From PSRI01 sp041484195 (GTDB lineage Bacteria > Bacteroidota > Bacteroidia > Chitinophagales > Chitinophagaceae), in the NCBI GenBank assembly GCA_041484195.1, contig JBGPHC010000020.1, positions 1 to 64,000 of the forward strand: a stretch of 64,000 bases of DNA. The letters run 5' to 3'. Positions 8,496 through 17,606 of the stretch are shown here, piece by piece. Position 1 is the first letter of the stretch, and each line of letters starts with the position of its first letter. Both the position numbers and the translations under genes were made by a program. The notes under the pieces are model-generated. The model worked only from the letters and a program-made list of their open reading frames with translations, made no database searches and had not been told where the DNA came from.

Positions 8496-8909
8496 ATGTG
8501 GACATGCCCAAATTGCGGACGCAAATTTAAGAACGCTCATCAAAATCATTCCTGCAAACTGATATCCAAAGATGGCTTATTTGATAAAAGGGCGCCTGAA
8601 TTGAAAACCATTTATCAAAAGATATTGGCGATTGTAAGAAAATTTGGGGAATTCAGAGTAGAAACGATTCCTCCTGATACTATATTTTTCAAGACTATCA
8701 GTACCTTCCTGGCAGTAAAAGTGAAGAAAGCGCACCTCGAAGTGGAATTTTTCCTGGATCATTATGAGGATGATCCATCTGTATCAAAATTCCTGCAGAC
8801 CTCTAAACATAGGTATGTTCATGTTGTTCCAGTGGATCGGGAAGCGAATATTGATAAACAGTTAATGGCCTGGATGAAGTCTTCGTATGAGCTGGTTTTG
8901 AAAAAATGA
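8496..8909 (+). CDS. DUF5655 domain protein with N-terminal zinc-ribbon-like motif
   Basis: The 137-residue protein starts with CPNCGRKFKNAHQNHSC (residues 4-20), a Cys-X2-Cys ... His ... Cys arrangement that could bind zinc. A DUF5655 domain follows (about 35-135) with PDTIFFKTISTFLAVK and a C-terminal DKQLMAWMKSSYELV helix. DUF5655 proteins are small and uncharacterised; many are linked to putative transport or nucleic-acid contexts without proof. The gene sits inside the hydroxyproline pathway genes in the same direction, but a separate promoter precedes the next gene, so its inclusion may be incidental. I infer no role in the pathway. Confidence 0.75.
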   Translation: MWTCPNCGRKFKNAHQNHSCKLISKDGLFDKRAPELKTIYQKILAIVRKFGEFRVETIPPDTIFFKTISTFLAVKVKKAHLEVEFFLDHYEDDPSVSKFLQTSKHRYVHVVPVDREANIDKQLMAWMKSSYELVLKK

Positions 8910-8956
8910 TAGCCCTGCGCCATTGAACCAGGAACATTTTTCTCATAGTAGAATAA

Positions 8957-8986
8957 TTGAATAATCTGTGCTTTGCCATAGGTTTG
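8957..8986 (+). promoter_or_regulatory. promoter of the hydroxyproline epimerase gene
   Basis: TTG at 8957-8959 and TAGGTTTG at 8979-8986 are separated by 19 bases, matching the Bacteroidota consensus. Transcription would start near 8992, about 40 bases before the ATG at 9033. The second half of the catabolic block may therefore be transcribed independently of the first. Confidence 0.55.
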
Positions 8987-9032
8987 AAAAATAAAATCTT
9001 TAGTCTCAAATAGCCAAAGACCATTTGTAGTC

Positions 9033-10097
9033 ATGAGTCCAGAACCCAACAAAGGCCTTCAATTATCAGGTATCAAGGACCTGCATCTGCCTGCCATCTC
9101 TCAAACATTTGTCTGTATTGATGCGCATACCTGTGGGAACCCGGTCCGGCTGGTTACAAAAGGAGGGCCCACCCTCGTGGGCAAAAATATGAGTGAGAAG
9201 AGGCAGCATTTCCTGAAGGAATTTGACTGGATCCGCAAAGGACTGATGTTTGAGCCTCGCGGGCACGACATGATGAGCGGGAGCATACTTTATCCACCTC
9301 ATGATCCTGAAAACGATATCGCCGTATTATTCATTGAAACAAGCGGATGCCTGCCCATGTGCGGACATGGCACTATTGGAACCATCACCATCGCGATTGA
9401 AGAAGGCTTGATCATCCCAAAATTGCCCGGCACCGTTCGTATGGAAGCCCCTGCCGGCCTGGTGCTGGTGAATTATACAATGAAAGGCAAAAAAGTGAAT
9501 TCTGTAAGATTAACAAATGTGCCTTCCTTTCTTGCAGCGGAAGGTATTGAAGTGGAAGCACCTGAACTGGGGCCGTTGCGCGTTGATGTGAGTTATGGAG
9601 GAAATTTTTATGCAATCGTAGATCTGCAGGAAAATTTTAGAGGACTGGAACATTATTCGGCCGAACAACTCATTCGCTGGAGCCGGGTTATGAGAGAGCG
9701 GATCAATGAAAAAAACCATTTTGTCCATCCAGAAAATCCCACCATTCAAGGTTGTTCGCACATACTGTGGACTGGAAAAGTAATTGATAAGAATTCCACT
9801 GCCAGAAATGCGGTTTTTTATGGAGACAAAGCCATTGACCGTTCACCATGCGGCACGGGAACTTCGGCCAGGATGGCACAATGGTATGCCAAAGGCAAAT
9901 TGAAAAAGGGAGATGAATTCATTCATGAAAGCATCATCGGTTCCAAATTTATCGGACGCATTGAGGAGGAAACAACCGTTAATGGCATACCCGCTATCAG
10001 GCCCAGCATCGAAGGATGGGCCAAAATATACGGTCATAATACAATCAGCATCGATTCCGGAGATGATCCTTATGCCTTTGGGTTCCAGGTTTTGTAG
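9033..10097 (+). CDS. 4-hydroxyproline epimerase (proline racemase family)
   Basis: This is a 354-residue member of the proline racemase superfamily. Both catalytic cysteines are present: Cys110 in LPMCGHGTIGT and Cys273 in DRSPCGTGTSA. Having both separates racemases/epimerases from trans-3-hydroxy-L-proline dehydratases, in which the second Cys is Thr. The wording around them and the DAHTCGNPVRL start (30-40) fit 4-hydroxyproline 2-epimerases, which turn trans-4-hydroxy-L-proline into cis-4-hydroxy-D-proline. The pathway context (DapA-family lyase, KGSA dehydrogenase, FAD-dependent D-amino acid dehydrogenase) strongly supports hydroxyproline over proline. No signal peptide is seen, so it acts in the cytoplasm and hydroxyproline must be imported. 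Confidence 0.9.
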   Translation: MSPEPNKGLQLSGIKDLHLPAISQTFVCIDAHTCGNPVRLVTKGGPTLVGKNMSEKRQHFLKEFDWIRKGLMFEPRGHDMMSGSILYPPHDPENDIAVLFIETSGCLPMCGHGTIGTITIAIEEGLIIPKLPGTVRMEAPAGLVLVNYTMKGKKVNSVRLTNVPSFLAAEGIEVEAPELGPLRVDVSYGGNFYAIVDLQENFRGLEHYSAEQLIRWSRVMRERINEKNHFVHPENPTIQGCSHILWTGKVIDKNSTARNAVFYGDKAIDRSPCGTGTSARMAQWYAKGKLKKGDEFIHESIIGSKFIGRIEEETTVNGIPAIRPSIEGWAKIYGHNTISIDSGDDPYAFGFQVL

Positions 10098-10104
10098 GAG
10101 ATTT

Positions 10105-10123
10105 TAATTTTGCGTCAAAATTA
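10105..10123 (+). promoter_or_regulatory. 19-bp palindrome, candidate operator before GH51
   Basis: TAATTTTG (10105-10112) and CAAAATTA (10116-10123) form a perfect 8-bp inverted repeat around CGT. It lies between the epimerase stop and the GH51 start, in the only gap over 100 bases between those modules. It has no T-run fitting a strong terminator. A dimeric regulator site is the likelier use. Confidence 0.35.
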
Positions 10124-10218
10124 CATTTATTATTATTTTCGTAGAATGCAGTGGCTTCGGCTAAAGCTGGCGCCCGTTGAGTTTTTTAAAGTAATTTGAA
10201 TGAAATAAAATATTTGAC

Positions 10219-11745
10219 ATGAAACGAATTTGCCTGCCCATTTGCCTTTTGCTTTCCCTGTCCTTCCAATCTTATTCGCAGGGTTTGAAAGCGAGGATCA
10301 AGATTGATGTGGAGCGAAAAATTGGTTCCATAGACAGTATGTTGTACGGAAATTTCACGGAACACCTGGGACGCTGTATTTATGGAGGCATTTACGAGCC
10401 TAAATCAAGCCAGGCCAATGCAGATGGTTTCAGAAAAGATGTTATTGATGCCACAAAAAACCTGGGAGTATCTGTGATCCGCTGGCCGGGAGGGAATTTT
10501 GTTTCGGGTTATCACTGGATGGATGGGATCGGTCCAAAAGATCAGCGACCCAGGAGGAAGGACCTCGCATGGGGTGATATAGAAACCAACCAGGTCGGCA
10601 CGGATGAATTCATGAAATTCACCGCCGCAGCAGGCGTGGAGCCTTATATATGTGTCAACATGGGAACGGGCACACTTGATGAAGCCCGCAATTGGGTGGA
10701 ATATTGCAACGCTCCCCCCGGCTTGTATTATTCGGATCTCAGAGGCAAAAATGGTCATTCTGAACCTTACCATGTAAAATATTGGGGGCTTGGGAATGAA
10801 GTTGATGGAGAATGGCAAATGGGGCATAAGAGTGCGGAGGATTACAGCAAATATGCACTCGAAGCTGCAAAACTGATGAAATGGAGTGACAATAAGATCA
10901 AGCTCATCGCATCTGGCTCCAGTAATTACAACGACAAATGGGTGGATTGGAACCGAACCGTCTTGACAACCCTACACGACTATATAGATTACATTTCTTT
11001 ACATCACTATTCCGCTAACCGGGAACATGACCATTACAAATTCATGGCCATCACCACAAGAGTGGAAAATATTATCAACATCACAGAGGGACTCATCAAT
11101 GAAGTGCGTACGCGGTACAGGATGGAAAAACCTATTTATATTGCTTTCGATGAATACAATGTGTGGTACCGCGCCTTCAATGAACAAAAGCTGGAAGAGC
11201 ACTATAATATGCAGGACGCCCTGGTAGTAGCCATGTACCTCAACACTTTTATCCGTCATGCCAATATCGTTAAAATGGCGAACCTGGCGCAACTGGTGAA
11301 TGTGATTGCTCCCATGATGGTAACCCAGGACAAACTTTGGATGCAGACCACATTTTATCCCCTGAGCCTCTTCGCACGCAATTGCCACGGACAGTCGTTA
11401 CAGACTCTGGTAGAATCTGACAAGTACGATGCTGGAGACTATAAACAAATCCCTTACCTGGATGTTTCCTGTGTATATAATGAACGCAGCCAGGAGATCA
11501 TCCTTAATGTAGTTAACCGTCACCAGGACCAATCCATTGAGACTTCCATTCAAAATCAATTCGGAAAACTTGCGGGAAAGGCTACCGTATATGAAGTGAA
11601 CTCAGGGAATCTGAGTGATGAAAATTCCGTGACCGAACAGAAAGTGAAAACCAGGGAAAAAGAAATCAGTTTGAATGGAGATAGCTTCAGTTATACATTT
11701 CCCGCTCATTCCTTTACCATGATCAAAATTAAGGTCAAAGCCTAA
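10219..11745 (+). CDS. alpha-L-arabinofuranosidase, GH51
   Basis: This is a 508-residue retaining glycosidase of family GH51. A signal peptide covers residues 1-20 (cut after SYS or YSQ). The acid/base is Glu194 in WGLGNEVDG, and the nucleophile is Glu312 in AFDEYNVWY. The FTEHLGRCIYGGIYEP motif (46-61) and IRWPGGNFVSGYHW (87-100) are family hallmarks. GH51 enzymes release terminal alpha-L-arabinofuranose from arabinan, arabinoxylan or arabinogalactan side chains. Next to two GH127 beta-L-arabinofuranosidases and hydroxyproline catabolism, the likely target is the alpha-linked outer arabinose of extensin-type side chains. It is followed by the first GH127 gene after only 11 bases, so the two are translationally linked. 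Confidence 0.92.
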   Translation: MKRICLPICLLLSLSFQSYSQGLKARIKIDVERKIGSIDSMLYGNFTEHLGRCIYGGIYEPKSSQANADGFRKDVIDATKNLGVSVIRWPGGNFVSGYHWMDGIGPKDQRPRRKDLAWGDIETNQVGTDEFMKFTAAAGVEPYICVNMGTGTLDEARNWVEYCNAPPGLYYSDLRGKNGHSEPYHVKYWGLGNEVDGEWQMGHKSAEDYSKYALEAAKLMKWSDNKIKLIASGSSNYNDKWVDWNRTVLTTLHDYIDYISLHHYSANREHDHYKFMAITTRVENIINITEGLINEVRTRYRMEKPIYIAFDEYNVWYRAFNEQKLEEHYNMQDALVVAMYLNTFIRHANIVKMANLAQLVNVIAPMMVTQDKLWMQTTFYPLSLFARNCHGQSLQTLVESDKYDAGDYKQIPYLDVSCVYNERSQEIILNVVNRHQDQSIETSIQNQFGKLAGKATVYEVNSGNLSDENSVTEQKVKTREKEISLNGDSFSYTFPAHSFTMIKIKVKA

Positions 11746-11756
11746 AATAATTCATT

Positions 11757-13730
11757 ATGAAAAGTTTAATCCGTTATTATTTCCCGGTCATATTATGCAG
11801 TGCGGGAATATCCCTCACGCAGGCCCAGGATCAGCCGGGCAAATTTGAACCCGTTAAATTTTCCCAGGTAAATATCACCGATAATTTCTGGAAACCGAAA
11901 ATTGATAAGGTGGCAACCGCCACGCTTGAGGCCTGCATGTATCAGACGGAAATCAAGACACCCCGCCTCCGGAATTTTGAAAAAGTCGCCAGGAAAAAAG
12001 GAGAAAAACATGAAGGCATTTTTTATGATGATTCTGATGTGTACAAGGCTCTTGAAGCCATTGCCTATTCCCTGAAAACACATCCTGATCCTGAAAAGGA
12101 AAGGAGAGCCGATGAATGGATCGACAAGATCGCAGCCGCGCAACTGCCGGATGGCTACCTGAATACCTATTTCACACTAACGGATCTGAATGCCCGATGG
12201 ACGGACATGAGCATGCATGAAGATTACAACGGCGGACATTTGATCGAAGCGGCCGTGGCTTATTTTGATGCAACCGGAAAAAGGAAATTGCTGGATGTTG
12301 CCATCAGGTTTGCCGATCATTTCGATTCACTATTCGGGCCCGGCAAAAGACATTGGGTAACAGGACATCAGGAATTGGAATTGGCGCTTGTCAAACTCTA
12401 CAAGAACACGAGGAACGAAAAATACCTGAAACTGGCGCATTGGCTGCTGGAAGAAAGGGGACATGGTTACGCGAAAGGATACACGTGGACGGACTGGAAA
12501 GACACCGCATACGCACAGGACCTCGTTCCCGTGAGGGATCAAAAGGAAATCACCGGTCATGCGGTGAGAGCCATGTACCTATATACCGGCGCGGCCGATG
12601 TGGCGGCATTGACAGGCGATGAAGGTTATATGAATGCCATGAAGACCGTATGGCAGGATGTGGTATTCCGTAATATGTATATAACGGGAGGAATCGGGTC
12701 TTCTGGCGGGAATGAAGGATTCAGCGTGGACTATGATCTGCCGAATGAACAGGCTTATTGCGAGACCTGCGCCTCTGTGGGAATGGTATTCTGGAATCAA
12801 AGAATGAATGCGCTGACCGGAGAGAGTCAGTATGCTGATGTTTTAGAGAGAAGTCTTTATAACGGCGCATTGGATGGGATTTCCCTGAGTGGCGATCATT
12901 TTTTTTATGGTAACCCTCTTGCATCCACAGGCAGGAATGCGAGGAGGGAATGGTTTGGAACTGCCTGCTGCCCGGCCAATATTGCACGTCTTGTAGCTTC
13001 TTTAGGAAATTATATCTATGCGAAATCAGACAATGGTATCTGGGTGAACTTATTCGTAGGCAGCAATACCACCATTCCATTGGCCAAGGGTGATGTTCCC
13101 CTGCAAATGGAAACCAATTACCCCTGGGACGGCAGGGTTAAACTTGTTACCAGCCCTGCCAGGAAGACAAATTTTGCTCTACATCTCCGGATACCCGGAT
13201 GGGCTCGCAATATTGCTGCCCCTGGGGATTTGTACCGCTTTACGGATATTGACAGTTCCGTATTTTCTCTGCAGTTGAATGGGAAACCGGTTGCATTCAC
13301 TATGGAGAATGGATATGCAGTGGTTGAACGGGAGTGGAAAAAAGGGGATGAGGTAGTTTTGACCTTACCCATGAACGTGAGAAGGATCGAGGCGAAGCAG
13401 GATGTAAAATACGACCAGGATAAGGTGGCTCTTCAACGTGGACCATTGGTCTATTGCATTGAAGGAACCGACAATGACCAAAAAGCGTGGAATATCATTT
13501 TACCATCCGAGTCTCAATTCATGACTCATCCATTTCAGGTATTGACAGAATCCGTGATCAATATTCAGGCAGAGGTTCCTGCGGTGCAAATCAGTTCCGA
13601 TGGGTTAAGCGTGACCACCGATAAGAAAATCATCACAGCTATTCCATATTATACATGGTGCAATCGCGGCAGTACACCAATGCAGGTTTGGTTGCCCACC
13701 AAAATAAAGGATGTGAAGCTGGACTATTGA
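11757..13730 (+). CDS. beta-L-arabinofuranosidase, GH127 (first copy)
   Basis: This 657-residue protein of the DUF1680/GH127 family carries a signal peptide (residues 1-23, ending TQA). The zinc-thiolate catalytic site known from Bifidobacterium HypBA1 is complete. Glu336 and Cys338 lie in YCETCAS, and the Cys404-Cys405 pair lies in GTACCPAN, one of which is the nucleophile in HypBA1. An (alpha/alpha)6 barrel fills residues 40-420 and beta-sandwich domains the rest. HypBA1 removes beta-L-arabinofuranose from arabinosylated hydroxyproline of plant cell-wall glycoproteins, so the neighbouring hydroxyproline genes make this substrate likely here. Other GH127 members act on pectic side chains, which remains an alternative. 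It is coupled to GH51 by an 11-base gap. Confidence 0.9.
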   Translation: MKSLIRYYFPVILCSAGISLTQAQDQPGKFEPVKFSQVNITDNFWKPKIDKVATATLEACMYQTEIKTPRLRNFEKVARKKGEKHEGIFYDDSDVYKALEAIAYSLKTHPDPEKERRADEWIDKIAAAQLPDGYLNTYFTLTDLNARWTDMSMHEDYNGGHLIEAAVAYFDATGKRKLLDVAIRFADHFDSLFGPGKRHWVTGHQELELALVKLYKNTRNEKYLKLAHWLLEERGHGYAKGYTWTDWKDTAYAQDLVPVRDQKEITGHAVRAMYLYTGAADVAALTGDEGYMNAMKTVWQDVVFRNMYITGGIGSSGGNEGFSVDYDLPNEQAYCETCASVGMVFWNQRMNALTGESQYADVLERSLYNGALDGISLSGDHFFYGNPLASTGRNARREWFGTACCPANIARLVASLGNYIYAKSDNGIWVNLFVGSNTTIPLAKGDVPLQMETNYPWDGRVKLVTSPARKTNFALHLRIPGWARNIAAPGDLYRFTDIDSSVFSLQLNGKPVAFTMENGYAVVEREWKKGDEVVLTLPMNVRRIEAKQDVKYDQDKVALQRGPLVYCIEGTDNDQKAWNIILPSESQFMTHPFQVLTESVINIQAEVPAVQISSDGLSVTTDKKIITAIPYYTWCNRGSTPMQVWLPTKIKDVKLDY

Positions 13731-13772
13731 ATCAGTTGACCTTATAACTATGAAATCATTTAATTCTGCTAA

Positions 13773-16256
13773 ATGGCAAAGAAGAGAAATTTCGCCTTTA
13801 TTTTATTTTCCTCACTCTTTTTCCTGCATGCGGGGAAAGCAGACTCACAAGTGAGCAAAGCTCCTGCCTATCCATTGATTACGCATGACCCTTATTTCAG
13901 CATCTGGTCATTTACGGATCAACTCAATGAAAGCCCTACCAGGCATTGGACAGGTAAGCCTCAATCATTGATAGGGTTGATCCGTGTAGATGGAAAACTT
14001 TATAATTTCCTGGGAATGCCTGAGAATTCATTGGAAACCATCCTGCCGACTGCCGAAAATGGAACCTACGATTGCAGATACACGGAAGCGCGACCTACTT
14101 CTGATTGGATGAGATCAGATTATGATGACAGAAACTGGAACAAAGGCAGGGCGCCATTCGGAACTAAAGATGTCAGCGGAGCCACTGCGTGGATTTCGAA
14201 AGACATTTGGGTCAGGAGGGAATTCGAACTGAAGGATATTCGTATTGACAAACTGATACTGCAACTCCGGCACGATGATGATGTAGAAGTATTTTTGAAT
14301 GGAGAGCAGATATATGCCTGCGCTCCCTGCTGGGTGGGCGATTATGAGAATCTCCCTTTGAATGAGCACATCAAATCCAAATTGCATTTGGGCAGGAACC
14401 TGCTGGCGCTGCATTGCGTAAATACAGCAGGAAACGCGTATCTGGATGCAGGCCTGGCCAACGAAAGACCGGCCCGCGAATTGAATAAGGCTATACAGAC
14501 CCATTTGGAAATGACAGCTACGCAAACCCGTTATGAATTCGAATGTGGGCCTGTCAATCTGACCCTCCAATTCATGTCGCCGCTCTTAATCAGGGATCTG
14601 GAACTCACTTCAAGACCCGTTTCATACCTAAGCTTTAATTTAAGGTGTAAAGATGGAAAATCACACCAGGTACAGGTTCTACTGGGTGTATCTACAAACC
14701 TGGCGGTGAACAAACCATTTGAGGAGATTCAGGCAAACAAATATGTGAAGAACGGGTTGTATATATCCAAAGCCGGCACAGTAAAGCAACCCATTCTTCA
14801 ACAAAAAGGGGATGATCTCCGAATCAACTGGGGATATGTTTACGCGGCGGTGAAGCAATCCCCGGAAGTATCGCAAGAAATTTCAACCGGGCCAGAGACG
14901 ATTTCACAATTCTTGTTGCGGGGCTCATTCAGAAACTCTGCCAAACTCCAATCTGTATCAGGCCATGAATATTTTTTGAATACGGTTTGGAATTTGACTC
15001 CTGGCTCCAGCGGGAACACAGACCGCTTTCTGATGCTGGCTTATGATGATATCGATTGTCTCCAATATTTCCATCGAAACCTGAAGGCCTGGTGGAAACT
15101 GGGTGGCCTGAATATCGAAGGCCTGTTGCAAAAAAGCGCGGCCGAATACCGGTCCATCCAAACAAAATCTTATGCATTCGATAAAGAAGTCTATGCTGAT
15201 GCCAAGGCTGCGGGAGGAGAAACCTATGCCAAACTTTGTGTGATGGCCTATCGCCAATCCATCGCAGCTCATAAGCTTAGCAAGAGTCCGGATGGTGAAA
15301 TTCTCTTCCTTTCCAAAGAGAATTTCAGCAATGGGTCCATCAATACGGTGGACGTCACCTATCCTTCTGCCCCACTCTACCTTATCTATAATCCCGGGTT
15401 ATTGAAAGGCATGCTGAATGGGATCTACTATTTCAGTGAGAGTGGCAAATGGACCAAATCATTTCCCGCCCATGACCTGGGCACCTACCCCATCGCTAAC
15501 GGTCAAACCTACCCTGAGGATATGCCTGTTTAAGAAGCGGGTAATATGATCATATTGACCGCCGCCATTTGCAAGGCAGAAAACAAGGCAGACTACGCGA
15601 AGAAACACTGGACCACGCTGAGTCGCTGGGTATCTTTCCTGGTTAAAGATGGTTTGGACCCGGCTAATCAACTGTGTACAGATGATTTTGCAGGGCATCT
15701 CGCCAGGAATGCGAATCTTTCCTTGAAAGCGATTGTAGGGATTGCCTCTTATGGCAGGATGGCGGCTATGCTGGGAGATCAAACTACATCTGAGCGATAC
15801 GATGCTATCGCAAAAGACTATGCGAAGAAATGGATGGATTTGGCCGCCGATGGGGACCATTTTTCACTCACCTTCGATAAAAAAGGCAGCTGGAGCCAGA
15901 AATACAACTTGGTCTGGGATAAACTATTAGATCTGCAGCTTTTCCCACAGGAGGTGTACAGCAGGGAAGTGAAATATTATCTCAGTAAACAAAACAGTTT
16001 TGGCTTACCCTTGGATAGCAGGAAAACCTATACGAAATCTGATTGGATATTGTGGACGGCCACGCTGGCTCAGGCAGAAAACGATTTTAAGGCCCTGATT
16101 GATCCAGTTTATAAATATGCCACGGAAACGCCTGACCGTGTTCCGCTGAGTGACTGGCATGAAACCCTGAATGGAAGGCAGGTTGGGTTCCAGGCAAGAA
16201 GCGTGGTAGGCGGCTATTTCATTAAATTGCTCGAGAATCATTGGCGAAAGCACTAA
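13773..16256 (+). pseudogene. glutaminase-like DUF4965/DUF1793 protein, interrupted by one in-frame TAA
   Basis: A single reading frame of 828 codons encodes a secreted protein with the domain order DUF4964/DUF5127-like N-terminal part, DUF4965 and C-terminal DUF1793-like (alpha/alpha)6 region, as in the bacterial relatives of fungal glutaminase GtaA. A galactose-binding-like insert lies at about residues 110-230 (DDDVEVFLNG). A TAA at 15531-15533 (codon 587) interrupts it. It falls in the motif usually read as MPVEESGNM: here MPV, stop, EAGNM. One G-to-T change in GAA explains the stop. Both sides are otherwise intact in the same frame, so this is either a recent nonsense mutation or a sequence error. 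Reinitiation at the ATG at 15546 would give a 236-residue fragment. The real substrate of bacterial members is not established; the context suggests a glycoprotein. Confidence 0.85.
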
Positions 16257-16265
16257 TTATTTTAC

Positions 16266-17351
16266 ATGACTACCGTAAAACGCTCCAGGAATTCATCAAT
16301 AAACAAGACGATTTTGGTGTTGGCTGTTTTGGCCCTCGGTCTTTCTATCAAAGCCCAGACCTCCGGAATATGGCCAGCAGCCAAATCAATGGCCTGGTAT
16401 CAAAAACAAGGCTGGCTCGTGGGAAGCAATTTTTTGCCCAGCACAGCCATTAATCAGTTAGAAATGTGGCAGGCGGAAAGTTTTGATGAGAAAACCATTG
16501 ACAAAGAATTGGGTTGGGCGCAGGGCATAGGCATGAACGTTATGAGGGTATATCTGCATGATCTGGCCTGGAAAACAGACCCTGCCGGATTCAAACAAAG
16601 AATGAATAGCTTCCTGGGCATCGCGGCCAGTCATAATATCCGAATCCTTTTCACGCTGTTTGATGATTGCTGGAACCCTGATCCGCAAATAGGGAGACAA
16701 CCTGATCCCAAACCGGGCGTTCACAACAGTGGGTGGGTAAGAAGTCCCTCGAGGGCCGTTCATGATGATTCCACTCAATGGGGAGCACTCGAACAATATG
16801 TAAAGGATGTTTTGTACAGTTTTCGCAACGATGATCGTATTCTCATGTGGGACCTCTATAATGAGCCGGGCAACAGCGGCTATGGTCTCAGGTCCCTGCC
16901 TCTATTACAAAGAGTCTTCAAATGGGCATGGGAAATCAGGCCTTCTCAACCTCTTAGTTCCGCCACCTGGTACGACAATAAAATCCTGAACGAATTCCAG
17001 CTCGCCAATTCAGACGTAATCACTTTTCACAATTATAGTGATGCTACTAATCTCGAGCGCGAAATCAGAGAAAAAATGAAACTGGGCAGACCGATGATTT
17101 GTTCTGAATATATGGCCAGGACAAGGAATAGCAGGTTCGAAACGCATTTACCGATATTTAAGAAATATAATGTGGGCGCCATTAACTGGGGCTTAGTTTC
17201 TGGCAAGAGCAATACGATCTATGAATGGGGAAAGCCAATACCCGACGGATCCGAACCTAAAATCTGGTTCCACGATATTTTCCGAAAAGACGGAACCTCT
17301 TATGATCCTAAGGAGACTGAGTTGATTCGGCAATTGACAGGCCATAAATAA
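16266..17351 (+). CDS. clan GH-A (GH5-like) glycoside hydrolase, secreted
   Basis: This 361-residue protein is a compact TIM-barrel hydrolase of the cellulase-like superfamily. A basic N-terminus and hydrophobic segment (residues 14-30, ending IKA) form the signal peptide. The acid/base is Glu200 in WDLYNEPGNS, the nucleophile is probably Glu281 in ICSEYMAR, and the FLPSTAINQLEMWQ start (56-69) is typical of a Bacteroidota group often labelled 1,4-beta-xylanase without experiment. It lies 9 bases after the glutaminase-like gene and before the second GH127. In this setting an arabinogalactan or glycoprotein-glycan substrate is as plausible as xylan. The family within clan GH-A cannot be fixed by eye. 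Confidence 0.8.
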   Translation: MTTVKRSRNSSINKTILVLAVLALGLSIKAQTSGIWPAAKSMAWYQKQGWLVGSNFLPSTAINQLEMWQAESFDEKTIDKELGWAQGIGMNVMRVYLHDLAWKTDPAGFKQRMNSFLGIAASHNIRILFTLFDDCWNPDPQIGRQPDPKPGVHNSGWVRSPSRAVHDDSTQWGALEQYVKDVLYSFRNDDRILMWDLYNEPGNSGYGLRSLPLLQRVFKWAWEIRPSQPLSSATWYDNKILNEFQLANSDVITFHNYSDATNLEREIREKMKLGRPMICSEYMARTRNSRFETHLPIFKKYNVGAINWGLVSGKSNTIYEWGKPIPDGSEPKIWFHDIFRKDGTSYDPKETELIRQLTGHK

Positions 17352-17436
17352 TGAAAATGCTTCCTGTGTAGGACGATTTGTTCCGGGATCCATTGAATGG
17401 ATATTCAGCCTAATGGAGAAAAATTTATTCCAGACG

Positions 17437-17466
17437 TTGAAAGGATCGCAATCGGGTGTATTTTCG
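17437..17466 (+). promoter_or_regulatory. candidate promoter of the second GH127 gene
   Basis: TTG at 17437-17439 and TATTTTCG at 17459-17466 (one mismatch to TAnnTTTG) are 19 bases apart. They lie in the 255-base gap between the GH5-like gene and the second GH127 gene, which holds no other gene. A 6-bp stem (CCGAAT with ATTCGG, about 17550-17582) lies further down in the same gap. Confidence 0.4.
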
Positions 17467-17606
17467 GATATCATTTATAGCTTTCCTGTTGATCTGCACA
17501 AGACTCATATAACCAAGACCGAAAAGGGTCGATCCAGCCCGACAAAGAATCCGAATTGGTTTTTCGAAGCAGTATGATTCGGCCATATTCTTAAAAATTG
17601 AATGCC

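Noticed and set aside
9033..10097. trans-3-hydroxy-L-proline dehydratase
   Set aside because: That family has Thr in place of the second catalytic Cys; here Cys273 is present.
10405..10827. 140-codon frame antisense to GH51
   Set aside because: GH51 motifs, including catalytic Glu194, are coded on the plus strand across the same bases.
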